Shown: positions 33,109 through 42,389 of the stretch, in pieces | Layout of the letters: each line of letters starts with the position of its first letter | Position numbering within the stretch: position 1 is the stretch's first letter | Source of the DNA: Pandoraea capi | GTDB taxonomy: Bacteria; Pseudomonadota; Gammaproteobacteria; Burkholderiales; Burkholderiaceae | Assembly (NCBI RefSeq): GCF_902459735.1 | Contig: NZ_CABPRV010000005.1 | Coordinates: forward strand, 310,001-374,000 | Reading direction: 5' to 3' | Length of the DNA: 64,000 bases | Notes under the pieces: generated by a model | What the model was told of the DNA's origin: nothing | Database searches by the model: none | What the model saw: only the letters and a program-made list of their open reading frames with translations | Translations under genes and position numbers: made by a program

Positions 33109-33384
33109 ATGGCGCGTCCTTCAAAGATCACCGATGCGGACGCCCTGTTGGGGGAGATCGCGCTAGTTCGATCCGCAATCTGGCAAAACGGTGCGCGCCG
33201 AGTGGCTTCGTTGATTACTGCGGCCACAACTGATGCAGCGCTACTGCCCGAAGGGGCTTTCGCTCTCGTATGTGTAACGGCGTTCCCGGCCGGGGCGCCG
33301 TCGCGCTTGATGATCGATGTCCCGCTTTATCCCCGGGAGCCCAAGGACGGAGGTCTTCCTGCGGCATGGCTTAAGCGAGGGTGA
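33109..33384 (+). CDS. Hypothetical phage protein, first late gene
   Basis: 91 residues, MARPSKITDADALLGEIALV with a C-terminal SRLMIDVPLYPREPKDG. ATG 33109 preferred over upstream GTG because the sequence looks structured from there. It precedes the tail-Z-like gene by 7 bp. Unknown function. Confidence 0.58.
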   Translation: MARPSKITDADALLGEIALVRSAIWQNGARRVASLITAATTDAALLPEGAFALVCVTAFPAGAPSRLMIDVPLYPREPKDGGLPAAWLKRG

Positions 33385-33391
33385 CCGGAGA

Positions 33392-33973
33392 ATGCTGAGC
33401 CTGAATGTTCGATCTGATCTGCGCGGCATATCTGCTGATCTCTCGCGATACCTTGGCGAAGAGAAAAAGGCAGTAGTGCGGGCTCTGAATAAGACGGCCA
33501 CCCAAGCCCGAACGGAGGCCTCTAAGGAGGTCCGGGCTGTCGGATACAACATCAAGGCCAGCTCGATCAAGAAATCGTTTTCGATCAAGCGCGCTTCTGT
33601 CGCGAATCTCGTTGTCACGCTAAAGGCGACAGGACGTCCCATTGGCCTGATCAACTATGGTGCGCGTCAAGGTAAAGGTGGTGTGAGCGTTCAGGTCAAA
33701 TCCGGCCGGAAAGTGCTTAAGCACGCATTCATCGCGAACATGCCGAACGGCCACCGTGGTGTGTTCGAGCGTGCCGGTCGAGGGCATAAGAAAGTCGTAC
33801 GCAACGGAAAGGTGATGCGATCAGGGTTGCCGATCAAGGAGTTGTTCGGTCCTTCGATCCCTCAATCACTTGCCAACGACGCCGTTGAGAAGGCGGTGAT
33901 GGCGAAGATCCGCCAGAAATTCCCGCAAATCCTTCGGCATGAGTTGGCCTTCGTCGCCAGCCGTCGGCGGTAA
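33392..33973 (+). CDS. Minor tail protein Z-like
   Basis: 193 residues. MLSLNVRSDLRGISADLSRY, then NKTATQARTEASKEVRAVGY and IKRASVANLVVTLKATGRPI match the Prophage_tailZ family (lambda gpZ type), which acts in tail completion and DNA injection. GGAGA precedes the ATG. In lambda Z lies among tail genes; here it is ahead of the terminase, a common rearrangement in mosaic phages. Confidence 0.75.
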   Translation: MLSLNVRSDLRGISADLSRYLGEEKKAVVRALNKTATQARTEASKEVRAVGYNIKASSIKKSFSIKRASVANLVVTLKATGRPIGLINYGARQGKGGVSVQVKSGRKVLKHAFIANMPNGHRGVFERAGRGHKKVVRNGKVMRSGLPIKELFGPSIPQSLANDAVEKAVMAKIRQKFPQILRHELAFVASRRR

Positions 33974-34083
33974 CCACTCCCTGGCACGAGTGCACAAAAA
34001 ATGAGCGCGGGTCCTTCCCCGGGGATCATGCAGGGCGGGAGCGAAGACTCGCGGAATTCGCCCAGCGCTGAGTTTTGAAATTT

Positions 34084-34337
34084 GGGTAACAGGTAACAGA
34101 TCCATACATGAATCAAAGCGAGTTCGCGACACTCCACGGGGTCAGTCGAAAGACGGTCACGAAGTGGAAGGAGCGCGGCTGGCTTGTGTTTTCGGGCGAT
34201 GACATCGACGTCGACCAGTCGAATGCGCTTCTGAAAAGATACCGCCGCGACGGGATTTCGGTTGTTACCCAAACTGTTACCCAAGCCCCAAAGGGTAACA
34301 AACGAAAGACTGTTACCCAGGCGGCGTCAGAGGTAAC
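34084..34337. repeat. GTTACCC repeats around terS start
   Basis: GTTACCC or its complement occurs at 34084, 34264, 34276, 34293 and 34312; GGTAAC alone at 34092 and 34332. They surround the 5' part of the small terminase gene. Small terminases bind repeats near cos or pac, often here, so these are candidate packaging sites. Confidence 0.45.
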
Positions 34338-34701
34338 ACTTGAAGCTGGCGAGAGTGCTGGCGACGCAGCGAATCGGATCCTCTTGGGCAACGTTGAGTT
34401 GCTCGACTTTGACGAGGCGCGGTGCTTCAAGGAGAACTATCTCGGGTTGATGGCTCAGCTCGAGTACGAACGAAAGTCTGGCTCCCTCGTCGAGCTGGAT
34501 ACCGCAACAGCAATCCTCTTCGAGGAGTTCCGGGCGCAGCGCGATGCGTGGCTTAACTGGCCGACCAGGGTAGGGCCGATTTTGGCTGCCGAGCTGGGCG
34601 TCGAGGCCGACCGAGTTGTCGAGGCCCTAACTGCGCATGTCCACAAGCAAATCGCCCAACTCGGCGAACCTGAAGCCAATTTCTCTGAAAGGGAAGGCTG
34701 A
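34108..34701 (+). CDS. Terminase small subunit (Nu1-like)
   Basis: 197 residues. MNQSEFATLHGVSRKTVTKW is a MerR-like winged helix as in Nu1; LLKRYRRDG follows. A helical oligomerisation part runs to the end (ILFEEFRAQRDAWLNWPTRV). It recognises phage DNA and hands it to the large subunit. The GTTACCC repeats are partly inside its own gene, coding TVTQ repeats. Confidence 0.85.
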   Translation: MNQSEFATLHGVSRKTVTKWKERGWLVFSGDDIDVDQSNALLKRYRRDGISVVTQTVTQAPKGNKRKTVTQAASEVTLEAGESAGDAANRILLGNVELLDFDEARCFKENYLGLMAQLEYERKSGSLVELDTATAILFEEFRAQRDAWLNWPTRVGPILAAELGVEADRVVEALTAHVHKQIAQLGEPEANFSEREG

Positions 34702-36790
34702 GCGGCTGCGGGCGTCTGTTCGGCGCGCATGGACACCTCCACCGCGAATTAGCGTGCCAGCATGGGCGGACAAGTACCGCAAGCTGGCAAAGGAAGCTGG
34801 GAGCACGTCCGGGAACTGGGAGACGTCGACGGTTGAGGTCGCTCGCGGCCCTATGCTCGCGGTGACTGAGCCGGGTGTGCATGTCGTCACGACGATGGTG
34901 AGTACGCAGTTGTTGAAGACGGCTCTGCTGGAGAACGTCTTTGGCTATTTTGCTCACCTTGATCCTTGCCCCATTCTGCTGTTGCAGCCGAAAGAGGACG
35001 CGGCCGAGCAGTTCAGTAAGGAGCGAATCAGCCCATTGATTCGTGTGACGCCGGCACTGCGCGAGCTCGTGGGAACGAGCAAGACGCGTAATGCTGATGA
35101 GACGCTGCTATTCAAGGCGTTTCCCGGCGGATTCTTGGCGCTCGCGGGTGCAGGCAGTCCTGACAACCTTGCTCGCCGTCCGGTGCGGGTGATCCTTGCC
35201 GACGAGGTGGACAAATACCCGGTGACCCGAGAAGGTGAGCCGATCGCTCTGGCGGAGGAGCGGACGGCGACATTCGGCGTCAACTGGCTGTCGATTCGAG
35301 CGTGCTCGCCTACGGTTGAGGACGAAAGTCGCATCGAAGCAAGTTACAAGGAGTCGGATCAGCGTCGCGCTTCGGTCGCTTGCCCACACTGCGGGCACCG
35401 CATGTTTCCCGACTTCTTTAAGCATGTCGATTGGGATAAGCGCCGCGACGAAGGCGGAACGGTCGTCGAACACTACCCGAAAACCGCTAGGATTTCCTGC
35501 GAGTCATGCGGCCAAATCTGGTCTGAAGGAGATCGACTGCGTGCGCTTCAAACAGTGCGTTGGCACCAGACGAAGCCATTTGAATGCTGCGGATCTCGAC
35601 ACGTTCCGCTTGACGACTACGAGCGTGCTTGGCGAGGCCCGGATGATTCGCGTGAGCCTTCCACCGACTCAGCAATCGCTCAGGTTTGGGACTGGTGGGA
35701 GAGCGACCGCCACGCGGTCTACCGCGCCAAGTGCCCAGAGTGTGGTGACTGGAAGGTTGATAACGAGCACGCCGGATTCCAGGCGAGCAAGCTCTATAGC
35801 CCATGGCAGAAGGATAAGCCTGCTGATATCGCTGCGAAATGGCTGAAGGCCGAGGGCGACGAAGAGAAGAAGCAAACCTGGTGGAACACGCAGGCGGGCA
35901 TGCCGTATCGCCCGAACTCTGGCAAGGTCCTGCGCCTTGAGGCGCTCGTCGCTCGCGGTGAGAGCTGGGCGGCTCAAGTCCCCGACGGTGTTGCGGTGGT
36001 AACGGTTGGCGTTGACGTGCAGGACTATCGATTTGAAATCGAAGTCGTCGGTTGGGGGCGCAACGAAGAAAGCTGGTCGATCGACTACGAGGTCATCGAG
36101 GGCGATCTGGAGACCCCGGGACCGTGGGAGCAGCTCGACGCATTTCTCGATCAGATTTGGCATCGCGCAGACGGTCGACCATTCGAGGCCATGGCGGTTT
36201 GCATCGACTCGGGTGGGCACCATACGCAGAAGGTCTATGAGTTTTCCAAAGCGCGACTGGGTCGGCGAATCTGGGCGATCAAGGGCGAATCTGCGGTAAG
36301 CGGCAAGCGAAACCCGGTTTGGCCGGTCAAAAAGCCGTCCCGGCGGACGAAAGCGTCATTCCGCCCGGTGATTCTCGGCGTGAACACGGCCAAAGACACG
36401 ATTCGTAATCGGCTTCACGTTGAGGAGCCTGGGCCGGGCTTCATGCACTTTCCGAGCGATCGGGATATCGGCTACTTCGAGCAACTCACGTCCGAACGCT
36501 CCGTCGTGAAAGTATCCGGTGGACAGAAGTATCGAGTGTGGGAGCTGCCTTCTGGCCGCGCGAACGAGGCGCTTGATTGCCGCGTGTATGCGTATGGAGC
36601 GCTTTGCGGGCTGATGCATCTGGGTTTGAAACTCAATCGACGTGTCGATCTCGTGACGCAGCCTTTCGAGCGCAGCGCTCAACAGAACGAAATCGCACCT
36701 CAGCCCGTCGCGGATATGTCAGAACAGTCGCCACCGACGCCGGCGGATACTCAAACGCCTCGGAGGAAACTCACGGGCCGACTTGCTTAG
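34637..36790 (+). CDS. Terminase large subunit (GpA family)
   Basis: 717 residues. It cuts and pumps DNA. N-terminal VPAWADKYRKLAKE, the Walker-A-like MVSTQLLKT (about 87-95), Walker-B-like VILADEVDKYP (about 184-194), three zinc-ribbon pairs (CPHCGH, CESCGQ, CPECGD) characteristic of the GpA family, and the C-terminal nuclease with VGVDVQDYRFEIEVVGWG. The length is usual. ATG 34637 lies inside terS (65-bp overlap) without a clear ribosome site, so the start is the least sure part. Confidence 0.93.
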   Translation: MSTSKSPNSANLKPISLKGKAERLRASVRRAWTPPPRISVPAWADKYRKLAKEAGSTSGNWETSTVEVARGPMLAVTEPGVHVVTTMVSTQLLKTALLENVFGYFAHLDPCPILLLQPKEDAAEQFSKERISPLIRVTPALRELVGTSKTRNADETLLFKAFPGGFLALAGAGSPDNLARRPVRVILADEVDKYPVTREGEPIALAEERTATFGVNWLSIRACSPTVEDESRIEASYKESDQRRASVACPHCGHRMFPDFFKHVDWDKRRDEGGTVVEHYPKTARISCESCGQIWSEGDRLRALQTVRWHQTKPFECCGSRHVPLDDYERAWRGPDDSREPSTDSAIAQVWDWWESDRHAVYRAKCPECGDWKVDNEHAGFQASKLYSPWQKDKPADIAAKWLKAEGDEEKKQTWWNTQAGMPYRPNSGKVLRLEALVARGESWAAQVPDGVAVVTVGVDVQDYRFEIEVVGWGRNEESWSIDYEVIEGDLETPGPWEQLDAFLDQIWHRADGRPFEAMAVCIDSGGHHTQKVYEFSKARLGRRIWAIKGESAVSGKRNPVWPVKKPSRRTKASFRPVILGVNTAKDTIRNRLHVEEPGPGFMHFPSDRDIGYFEQLTSERSVVKVSGGQKYRVWELPSGRANEALDCRVYAYGALCGLMHLGLKLNRRVDLVTQPFERSAQQNEIAPQPVADMSEQSPPTPADTQTPRRKLTGRLA

Positions 36791-36797
36791 GAAAAAC

Positions 36798-37043
36798 ATG
36801 GCAATCACGGATGGAATGGGCACTTTCGATATGCAGTCGAGACTGGCGGCGCTGCAAGCAGCCTATTTCGATCTTTCATCCGGCTCGAAGATCGTGACGG
36901 CCACTTACAACCAGGGCGATGGGACCAAGTCGGTTACGTACCAGCAAAGCGATCTTGCACAGATCATGCGCAGCATTCAGATGCTGCAAAAGGCCCTAGG
37001 GATCATTCCGAACTTCCACCGCGCACGCAGGATTCTGTTCTAA
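36798..37043 (+). CDS. Head-tail joining protein W-like
   Basis: 81 residues. LQAAYFDLSSGSKIVTATYN followed by SVTYQQSDLAQIMRSIQMLQ is the gpW pattern: two helices and a beta hairpin at the portal exit. AGGA lies 7 nt before ATG 36798. Followed directly by the portal gene, as in lambda. Confidence 0.88.
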   Translation: MAITDGMGTFDMQSRLAALQAAYFDLSSGSKIVTATYNQGDGTKSVTYQQSDLAQIMRSIQMLQKALGIIPNFHRARRILF

Positions 37044-38726
37044 ATGCCATCTCTCATCGTCGATACGTCTGGCAAGCCCTTCGGGGATGCGTCAGGCGGG
37101 GGACGCGTGCGCGCTGAATCTGGGATGGGCGGGTCTACGGGCTTCGCACGCCCACCGTACGCGAACAGCTTCCCGTACGAGGCAGCGTCGCTCACGTCCC
37201 CAGAAATGGGGAGTTGGTATCCGTGGATTCGCTCTCCCGACTCGGAGATCAACCTCTATCGCGACCAGATGGTCGCGCGCTCGCGTGATCTCGCCCGGAA
37301 TGACGGCTGGGCCAGCGGCGGCGTCACGCGCATTCTCGATAACACGGTGGGTGCGCACCTACGGTTGTCGACGAGTCCCGACTGGCGCGTATTGCGGCGG
37401 TTCGCGAAGGGATTCGATGCTAGTTGGGCGAAGGATTTCGGACAGGCGGTTGAAGCGCTGTGGCGCTTGTATTCGGAGGATCTTGGCCGATACAACGACG
37501 TATCTCGCCAGTTGACGGTTTCGCAGCAGTTGCGCCTTGCTTTGCGTCACAAGCTGGTCGATGGCGAGGCGCTTCTCGTTTCGTACTGGAAGCCGGAGCG
37601 AGTGGGGCGCGGTGCCGCTCAGTACGCGACGTCGTTCCTCGTTGTAGATCCCGATCGTCTGTCGAACCCGTATCAAATGATCGATACGAAGTACTTGCGC
37701 GGTGGCGTTGAGATCGATGACGACGGTGTGCCGTTGGCCTATCACATCCGCAAAGCCCATCAGAACGACTGGTACAACGCGGTCGAATCGATGGAGTGGG
37801 AGCGTGTCGAGCGTGAGGACGAAGACGGTTGGCGCCGCGTGATTCACGATTTCGAACGCGATCGTGCCGGCCAAAGCCGTGGAATCGGCGTGTTCACGCC
37901 GGTGCTCGCCCACGCAAAAATGCTCGCCCGCTACTACGGGGTTGAGTTGCAAGCTGCTACGGTAGCCACGATCTTCGGCACCTATGTCACGAGTCCTTAT
38001 GATCCGGCGATGATTGAAGCCGCGATGGACTCGCAAGGTAGCGATCAGGAGATCGGTTACTACCAGGAGCTTCGTGCCGACTGGGCGAAAGAGCGGCCGG
38101 CAATGCTCAACGGCGTTCGAGTTCCGACGCTTGCCCCCGGCGAAGAAATCAAGCAGGTTGCCGCAGCCCACCCGCACAGCGGATTCGGGGAATTTGCGCA
38201 CGAAATGCTTCGCTCGATCGCTGCTGCAATGGGGGTTTCGGCGGAGCAGATTACCCAAGACTGGAGCAAGACCAACTATTCGAGTGCGCGAGCAGCGCTT
38301 CTAGAAAGCTGGAAAACGCTTAGTCGCCGCAATGCGGAGTTCAAAGTTGGTACGGCGACCCCGCTTTTTGCCACATGGTTGCAAGAGGCAATGGAGAACG
38401 GCGAACTGGATGATGTCCTGCCTGTGGGCGCCCCCGACTTTATCGAGGCGGCAACAGCTTATTCGCGCTGCGATTGGCTCGGCGTCGCCCGCGGTTGGGT
38501 CGACCCGGTTAAGGAAAAGCAGGGCGCTGTACTTGGTATGGACGCTGGTTTGTCGACTCTCAAGCGTGAGTGCGCGGAGCAGGGCCTCGATTGGGAGGAA
38601 GTCCTCGCCCAACGAGCGATAGAGCTGGACGCATTCAAACGTCTCGGAATGAAGCCCCCGAGTTGGTCTGGCGTCGAGAGTGCCGAGGAGGCATCGGAGC
38701 CGGAAGAGGAACCTCAACCCCAATGA
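37044..38726 (+). CDS. Portal protein (lambda gpB family)
   Basis: 560 residues. The Phage_portal_2 pattern is clear: ARSRDLARNDGWASGGVTRI, VSQQLRLALRHKLVDGEALL, and ADWAKERPAMLNG with APGEEIKQVAAAHPHSGFGE. It forms the dodecameric DNA port of the capsid. Its C-terminal acidic tail (SAEEASEPEEEPQ) ends in an ATGA overlap with the protease gene. Confidence 0.94.
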   Translation: MPSLIVDTSGKPFGDASGGGRVRAESGMGGSTGFARPPYANSFPYEAASLTSPEMGSWYPWIRSPDSEINLYRDQMVARSRDLARNDGWASGGVTRILDNTVGAHLRLSTSPDWRVLRRFAKGFDASWAKDFGQAVEALWRLYSEDLGRYNDVSRQLTVSQQLRLALRHKLVDGEALLVSYWKPERVGRGAAQYATSFLVVDPDRLSNPYQMIDTKYLRGGVEIDDDGVPLAYHIRKAHQNDWYNAVESMEWERVEREDEDGWRRVIHDFERDRAGQSRGIGVFTPVLAHAKMLARYYGVELQAATVATIFGTYVTSPYDPAMIEAAMDSQGSDQEIGYYQELRADWAKERPAMLNGVRVPTLAPGEEIKQVAAAHPHSGFGEFAHEMLRSIAAAMGVSAEQITQDWSKTNYSSARAALLESWKTLSRRNAEFKVGTATPLFATWLQEAMENGELDDVLPVGAPDFIEAATAYSRCDWLGVARGWVDPVKEKQGAVLGMDAGLSTLKRECAEQGLDWEEVLAQRAIELDAFKRLGMKPPSWSGVESAEEASEPEEEPQPQ

Positions 38727-39589
38727 ACAATCTGCCTTTCCTCGCTCAGCGGCTATTCAACACTCCGCTTGCCATTACGCCAGCAAAGGCGGAGATGGTG
38801 ATGGCGGCGCTTGCCGATCGCTTTGGCATTACGAAGCTGTTTCGCACAAGCGGTCAACCCCTTGCGATCAGCGAATTCGGGCTCGAAGACGAAGCTGATG
38901 AGCCCGACTACCGCTACTACGAGGTCGTGCGTGGCGTCGCGATTATCCCGATCACGGGCACGCTGGTGCACAAGTCGGGGTACATGCGCCCGACTTGTGG
39001 CATGACGGGCTACGACGGAATTCGGGCGAATCTCAGCATGGCGTTGGACGACCCCGCAGTGCGCGCGGTGATGCTCGATATCGAAAGCGGTGGTGGTGAA
39101 GTGGCCGGTTGCTTTGACCTGGTCGACGCCATCTACAACTCGCGCGGCAAGAAGCCCATTTGGGCAGTCCTCTCCGAATCCGCATTTTCGGCGGCTTACG
39201 CGATTGCAAGCGCGGCGGACAGGATTACGGTTCCTCGCACCGGCGGCACCGGTTCAGTGGGCGTCATTTGTGCGCACGTGGACTTTTCCCAGGCACTGGC
39301 GAAAGACGGCATCACTGTCACGATGATCCACTACGGCGCTCGCAAAGCTGATGGCAACGAGTTCAATCCATTGTCGGATGTGGCGCTGGCGCGATATCAG
39401 GCGGACGTCGATGCAATGGGTGAGTTGTTCGTGAAGACCGTCGCTCGTAATCGCAAATTGTCGGTGGCCTCTGTGCGCGGCACGCAGGCGACGACTTTCC
39501 TTGGCGCCGAAGGCGTCGAGATCGGTTTCGCCGATGCCGTAATGGCACCTGACGAAGCTTTTCGCTCACTGCTCGCCGAGCTGGGCTGA
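38723..39589 (+). CDS. Head maturation protease, S49 family (gpC-like)
   Basis: 288 residues. SppA-type signature: YYEVVRGVAIIPITGTLVHK, IESGGGEVAGCFDLVDAI, then SESAFSAAYAIASAADRITV with the nucleophile serine, and TGSVGVICAHVDFSQAL. It cleaves scaffold and coat during head assembly. The scaffold domain is a separate gene following it, not fused as in some relatives. Confidence 0.93.
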   Translation: MNNLPFLAQRLFNTPLAITPAKAEMVMAALADRFGITKLFRTSGQPLAISEFGLEDEADEPDYRYYEVVRGVAIIPITGTLVHKSGYMRPTCGMTGYDGIRANLSMALDDPAVRAVMLDIESGGGEVAGCFDLVDAIYNSRGKKPIWAVLSESAFSAAYAIASAADRITVPRTGGTGSVGVICAHVDFSQALAKDGITVTMIHYGARKADGNEFNPLSDVALARYQADVDAMGELFVKTVARNRKLSVASVRGTQATTFLGAEGVEIGFADAVMAPDEAFRSLLAELG

Positions 39590-39616
39590 CATTCCCAACC
39601 CCAAGAGGTTTCACTT

Positions 39617-40267
39617 ATGAAGAGTATTCGCACCCTCGCGGCGCGCGGGCTTTCGTTCGCCCATCTCGCTGGGATTTCCAGCCGCGCAGCGCGCGCTGAA
39701 GACGACGATCGACGTGATGACGATCAAGCCGAGGACGACGAGATGGACGATCAAGATCGCGATGATCGAGATCCCGGCGATTCGAAAGGCAAGAAGGGGC
39801 GCCGCGCGGAAGAGCGTGAGGATGACAAACCTGACGCCGAAGAGGATCCCGCCGACGAAAAGGACAAAGGTGCGCGTCGCGCAGAAGACGACGACGTCGA
39901 CCCGGACGCCGAAGATGATGACGCAGACCCCGATGCGGAAGATGACGAAGGCGAAATGCGCGGCAAGAGTTCTGCCGCACGTGCCCGTCGCCGAGAACAA
40001 GCCCGCTGCGCCGCCATCATGGGTTCGAAGGCCGCGGCTCGCAATCCCGTCCTCGCGGCGAACCTGGCTTTCAAAACGCGTATGACACGGGCCGAAGCCA
40101 TCGATACGCTTGAAGCGACTCCCGCCGCAGCGTCAGCAGCCCATTCGTCGCGCGCCGCTCGAAACCCGAGCCTCGGCGGAGACGGCGGTGCCAAACCGTC
40201 TCGTCAACAGGCTCTTGCGGCGCGCTGGGATGCAAACCTTAAGGCCGCGAATCCGGGCCGTCGCTAA
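39617..40267 (+). CDS. Capsid scaffold-like protein, acidic
   Basis: 216 residues. Residues 27-120 are almost wholly Asp/Glu/Lys/Arg (for example DDRRDDDQAEDDEMDDQDRD) and disordered; the C-terminal 70 residues are helical and basic, as in Nu3-type scaffolds that bind coat protein. Position between protease and decoration genes is that of Nu3. The Asp-rich repeat is unusually long. Confidence 0.75.
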   Translation: MKSIRTLAARGLSFAHLAGISSRAARAEDDDRRDDDQAEDDEMDDQDRDDRDPGDSKGKKGRRAEEREDDKPDAEEDPADEKDKGARRAEDDDVDPDAEDDDADPDAEDDEGEMRGKSSAARARRREQARCAAIMGSKAAARNPVLAANLAFKTRMTRAEAIDTLEATPAAASAAHSSRAARNPSLGGDGGAKPSRQQALAARWDANLKAANPGRR

Positions 40268-40299
40268 TAAACCCTCAGCCTTCAAGGAACTGAACCATC

Positions 40300-41229
40300 A
40301 TGGGTAACCCGACCTACACGCCGTTTCAAGAAAACTGGCACAACGGTGGCTTCCTCGTCTCCCAGGCGAATGGCCACCAATCGATCGAACAAGGCATTCT
40401 GACTGGCGGTGGCAAGGTGTTGGCAGGCACGGTACTTGGTACTGTGCTCTCTGCATTGACAGCGACCGCAGCGGCACTGGGCACGAACACCGGCAACGGC
40501 ACGTTCGGCTCCGTTGCGGTTCAGTCTGCGCCGGCCACGATGATCGGCACGTACAACGTGGCCCTTACGAGCGCGACCGCTTTTTCGGTGACTGCGCCGG
40601 ACGGGCAAACTGCCGTTGGTGCTGTCGGCTCGGCATTCAGTGGCCTGGGCATCGGATTCACCGTCACTGCCGGCGGAACGCCTTTCGTGTCTGGCGACAC
40701 GTTCGCCCTCACGACCACGGCGGCGCCCGGCAATCCGACGATTACGTCCGCCGCCGGCACGAACACCGGCAATGGCACCGTAGGCTCGCTTAGCGTGCAA
40801 GGCTACGCAGCCAAGGTCGGCGTCTACTCCGTCGAGTTCGACGATGCGACGCACTTCGTGATGTCTGATCCGGCGGGTGCCGAGGTCGGCCACGGCACCA
40901 CCGGCACGGCGTTCAAGGCTGGGGGCCTTTCGTTCACGATCACTGCTGGTGGTACCGCGTTCGCGCCTGGCGACAGTTTCTCCGTGACCGTGGCGGCTGG
41001 TTCCGGCAAATACAAGCCGTTCGACCCGGCCAACGTCGATGGATCGCAGGTGCCCAGCGCGATCCTGTTCGCGTCGAAGGACGTAACGACGGCGGATAAG
41101 GCGTGCGCGGTCGTTGTGCGACTAGCCGAGGTCAACGCATCGGAACTGGTGTGGCCGACAGGTATGAGCGGCCCCGCGATTGCAGCCGCTCTCGCGCAGT
41201 TGAAGGCGCTGACCATCATCCCGCGCTAA
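40300..41229 (+). CDS. Head decoration protein D-like with two inserted repeats
   Basis: 309 residues against about 110 for lambda gpD. The N-terminus (NWHNGGFLVSQANGHQSIEQ, ILTGGGKVLAGTVLG) and C-terminus (ILFASKDVTTADKACAVVVR to the end) are gpD-like. Between them, residues 60-145 and 148-230 are tandem repeats: each starts GTNTGNGT and ends with FTVTAGGT or FTITAGGT plus FxxGDxF. They would be displayed on the capsid surface. Confidence 0.88.
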   Translation: MGNPTYTPFQENWHNGGFLVSQANGHQSIEQGILTGGGKVLAGTVLGTVLSALTATAAALGTNTGNGTFGSVAVQSAPATMIGTYNVALTSATAFSVTAPDGQTAVGAVGSAFSGLGIGFTVTAGGTPFVSGDTFALTTTAAPGNPTITSAAGTNTGNGTVGSLSVQGYAAKVGVYSVEFDDATHFVMSDPAGAEVGHGTTGTAFKAGGLSFTITAGGTAFAPGDSFSVTVAAGSGKYKPFDPANVDGSQVPSAILFASKDVTTADKACAVVVRLAEVNASELVWPTGMSGPAIAAALAQLKALTIIPR

Positions 41230-41282
41230 TCCGCCCCCTAAAAAAGGCCGCCTGTCGGCGGCGCTTTCGTGAACGCATTGAG

Positions 41283-41310
41283 GCCGCCAGCAAGGCGGCT
41301 TTTCTTTTTT
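41283..41310 (+). terminator. Intrinsic terminator within the late operon (D/E)
   Basis: GCCGCC, loop AGCAA, GGCGGC, followed by TTTTCTTTTTT. Lies between the decoration and coat genes. Confidence 0.82.
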
Positions 41311-41324
41311 CTAAGGAATAAGCC

Positions 41325-42389
41325 ATGGCCGGCGAAATCATCGACATTTTCAACAGCGACGCGTTTAGCGCGCTGACGCTCACGCAGGGCGTGCAACGCA
41401 ATCCCTACCAGCCCGGCGCTCTAGGCCGACTGAACATCTTCGATCCGAACCCGATCCGAACGACGGCCGTGTCCGTCGAAGAACGCACCGGCACGCTCAA
41501 GTTGATCGGTTTCAGCGAGCGTGGCACCGAGGGTACGCAGCGCACGACGGAAAAGCGCAAGATGCGCTACTTCGACGTGCCGCGCCTGATGCACGACGAT
41601 ACGATTCACACCTACGAAATCCAGAACATCCGCGAATTCCCGGAAGGGCCGACGGGGCAGATCATTACCGTCCCCATGCAGCTCGAACGAGAAGTCGCGC
41701 GCCGCCTCGCCGGTCCGACCGGACTTTTGGCGAGCGTCGAATACACCAAGGAATACCTGCGTCTGGCCGCCGTTCAGGGCCTGGTGCTGGATCCGAAGGA
41801 CGGTTCTGTTCTGTACAACTGGTTCGACGAATTCCAGATCACGCAAGCGACCGAGACGCCGTTCAACCTGTCGGCGGGAACGGCAAATAGCCTGCGCCCG
41901 ATCATCAACGGGATCAAGCGCTATATGGCTCGCAAGGCGCAGGGGGCGTTCACGAACCAAACCCGCATCATGGCGCTCTGTGGTGACACGTTCTACGACC
42001 AGTTCTCGAACCACCCGGACGTCATCCGCACGTTCCTCAACTGGGAGGGTGCTCGCGACATTCGTGACGACTCGTTCGGTGACGCGTTTTCGTCGTTTGA
42101 GTTCGACGGTGTCACGTGGGTGAACTACCGCGGCTCGGACGACAACACGTCCGTGAAGATCGCCGACGATAAGGTCAAGTTCTTCCCGGTCAACGCCCCC
42201 GGCATCTTCCAGGAAGTGATGGCGCCGGGCGAATCCGCCGAATTCATCAACCAACCCGGCGCTCCGGTCTACGTGCTGCCGATCATCGATCGCGATCGCC
42301 GCATGTGGTGGAAGATGGAGGCGTACGCCTACCCGTTGTATCTCTGCACTCGCCCCGAAGTGCTCGCCAGCGGTCGCGCGGAAGCGTAA
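41325..42389 (+). CDS. Major capsid protein (lambda gpE family)
   Basis: 354 residues, usual for gpE-type coats. Seen: IFNSDAFSALTLTQGVQRNP at the N-terminus, TTEKRKMRYFDVPRLMHDDT, EYLRLAAVQGLVLDPKDGSV, and a C-terminal MWWKMEAYAYPLYLCTRPEV. It builds the icosahedral shell with the HK97 fold. A terminator just upstream and AAGGAA before its ATG suggest independent tuning of its level. The next gene starts within its stop (TAATG). Confidence 0.94.
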   Translation: MAGEIIDIFNSDAFSALTLTQGVQRNPYQPGALGRLNIFDPNPIRTTAVSVEERTGTLKLIGFSERGTEGTQRTTEKRKMRYFDVPRLMHDDTIHTYEIQNIREFPEGPTGQIITVPMQLEREVARRLAGPTGLLASVEYTKEYLRLAAVQGLVLDPKDGSVLYNWFDEFQITQATETPFNLSAGTANSLRPIINGIKRYMARKAQGAFTNQTRIMALCGDTFYDQFSNHPDVIRTFLNWEGARDIRDDSFGDAFSSFEFDGVTWVNYRGSDDNTSVKIADDKVKFFPVNAPGIFQEVMAPGESAEFINQPGAPVYVLPIIDRDRRMWWKMEAYAYPLYLCTRPEVLASGRAEA

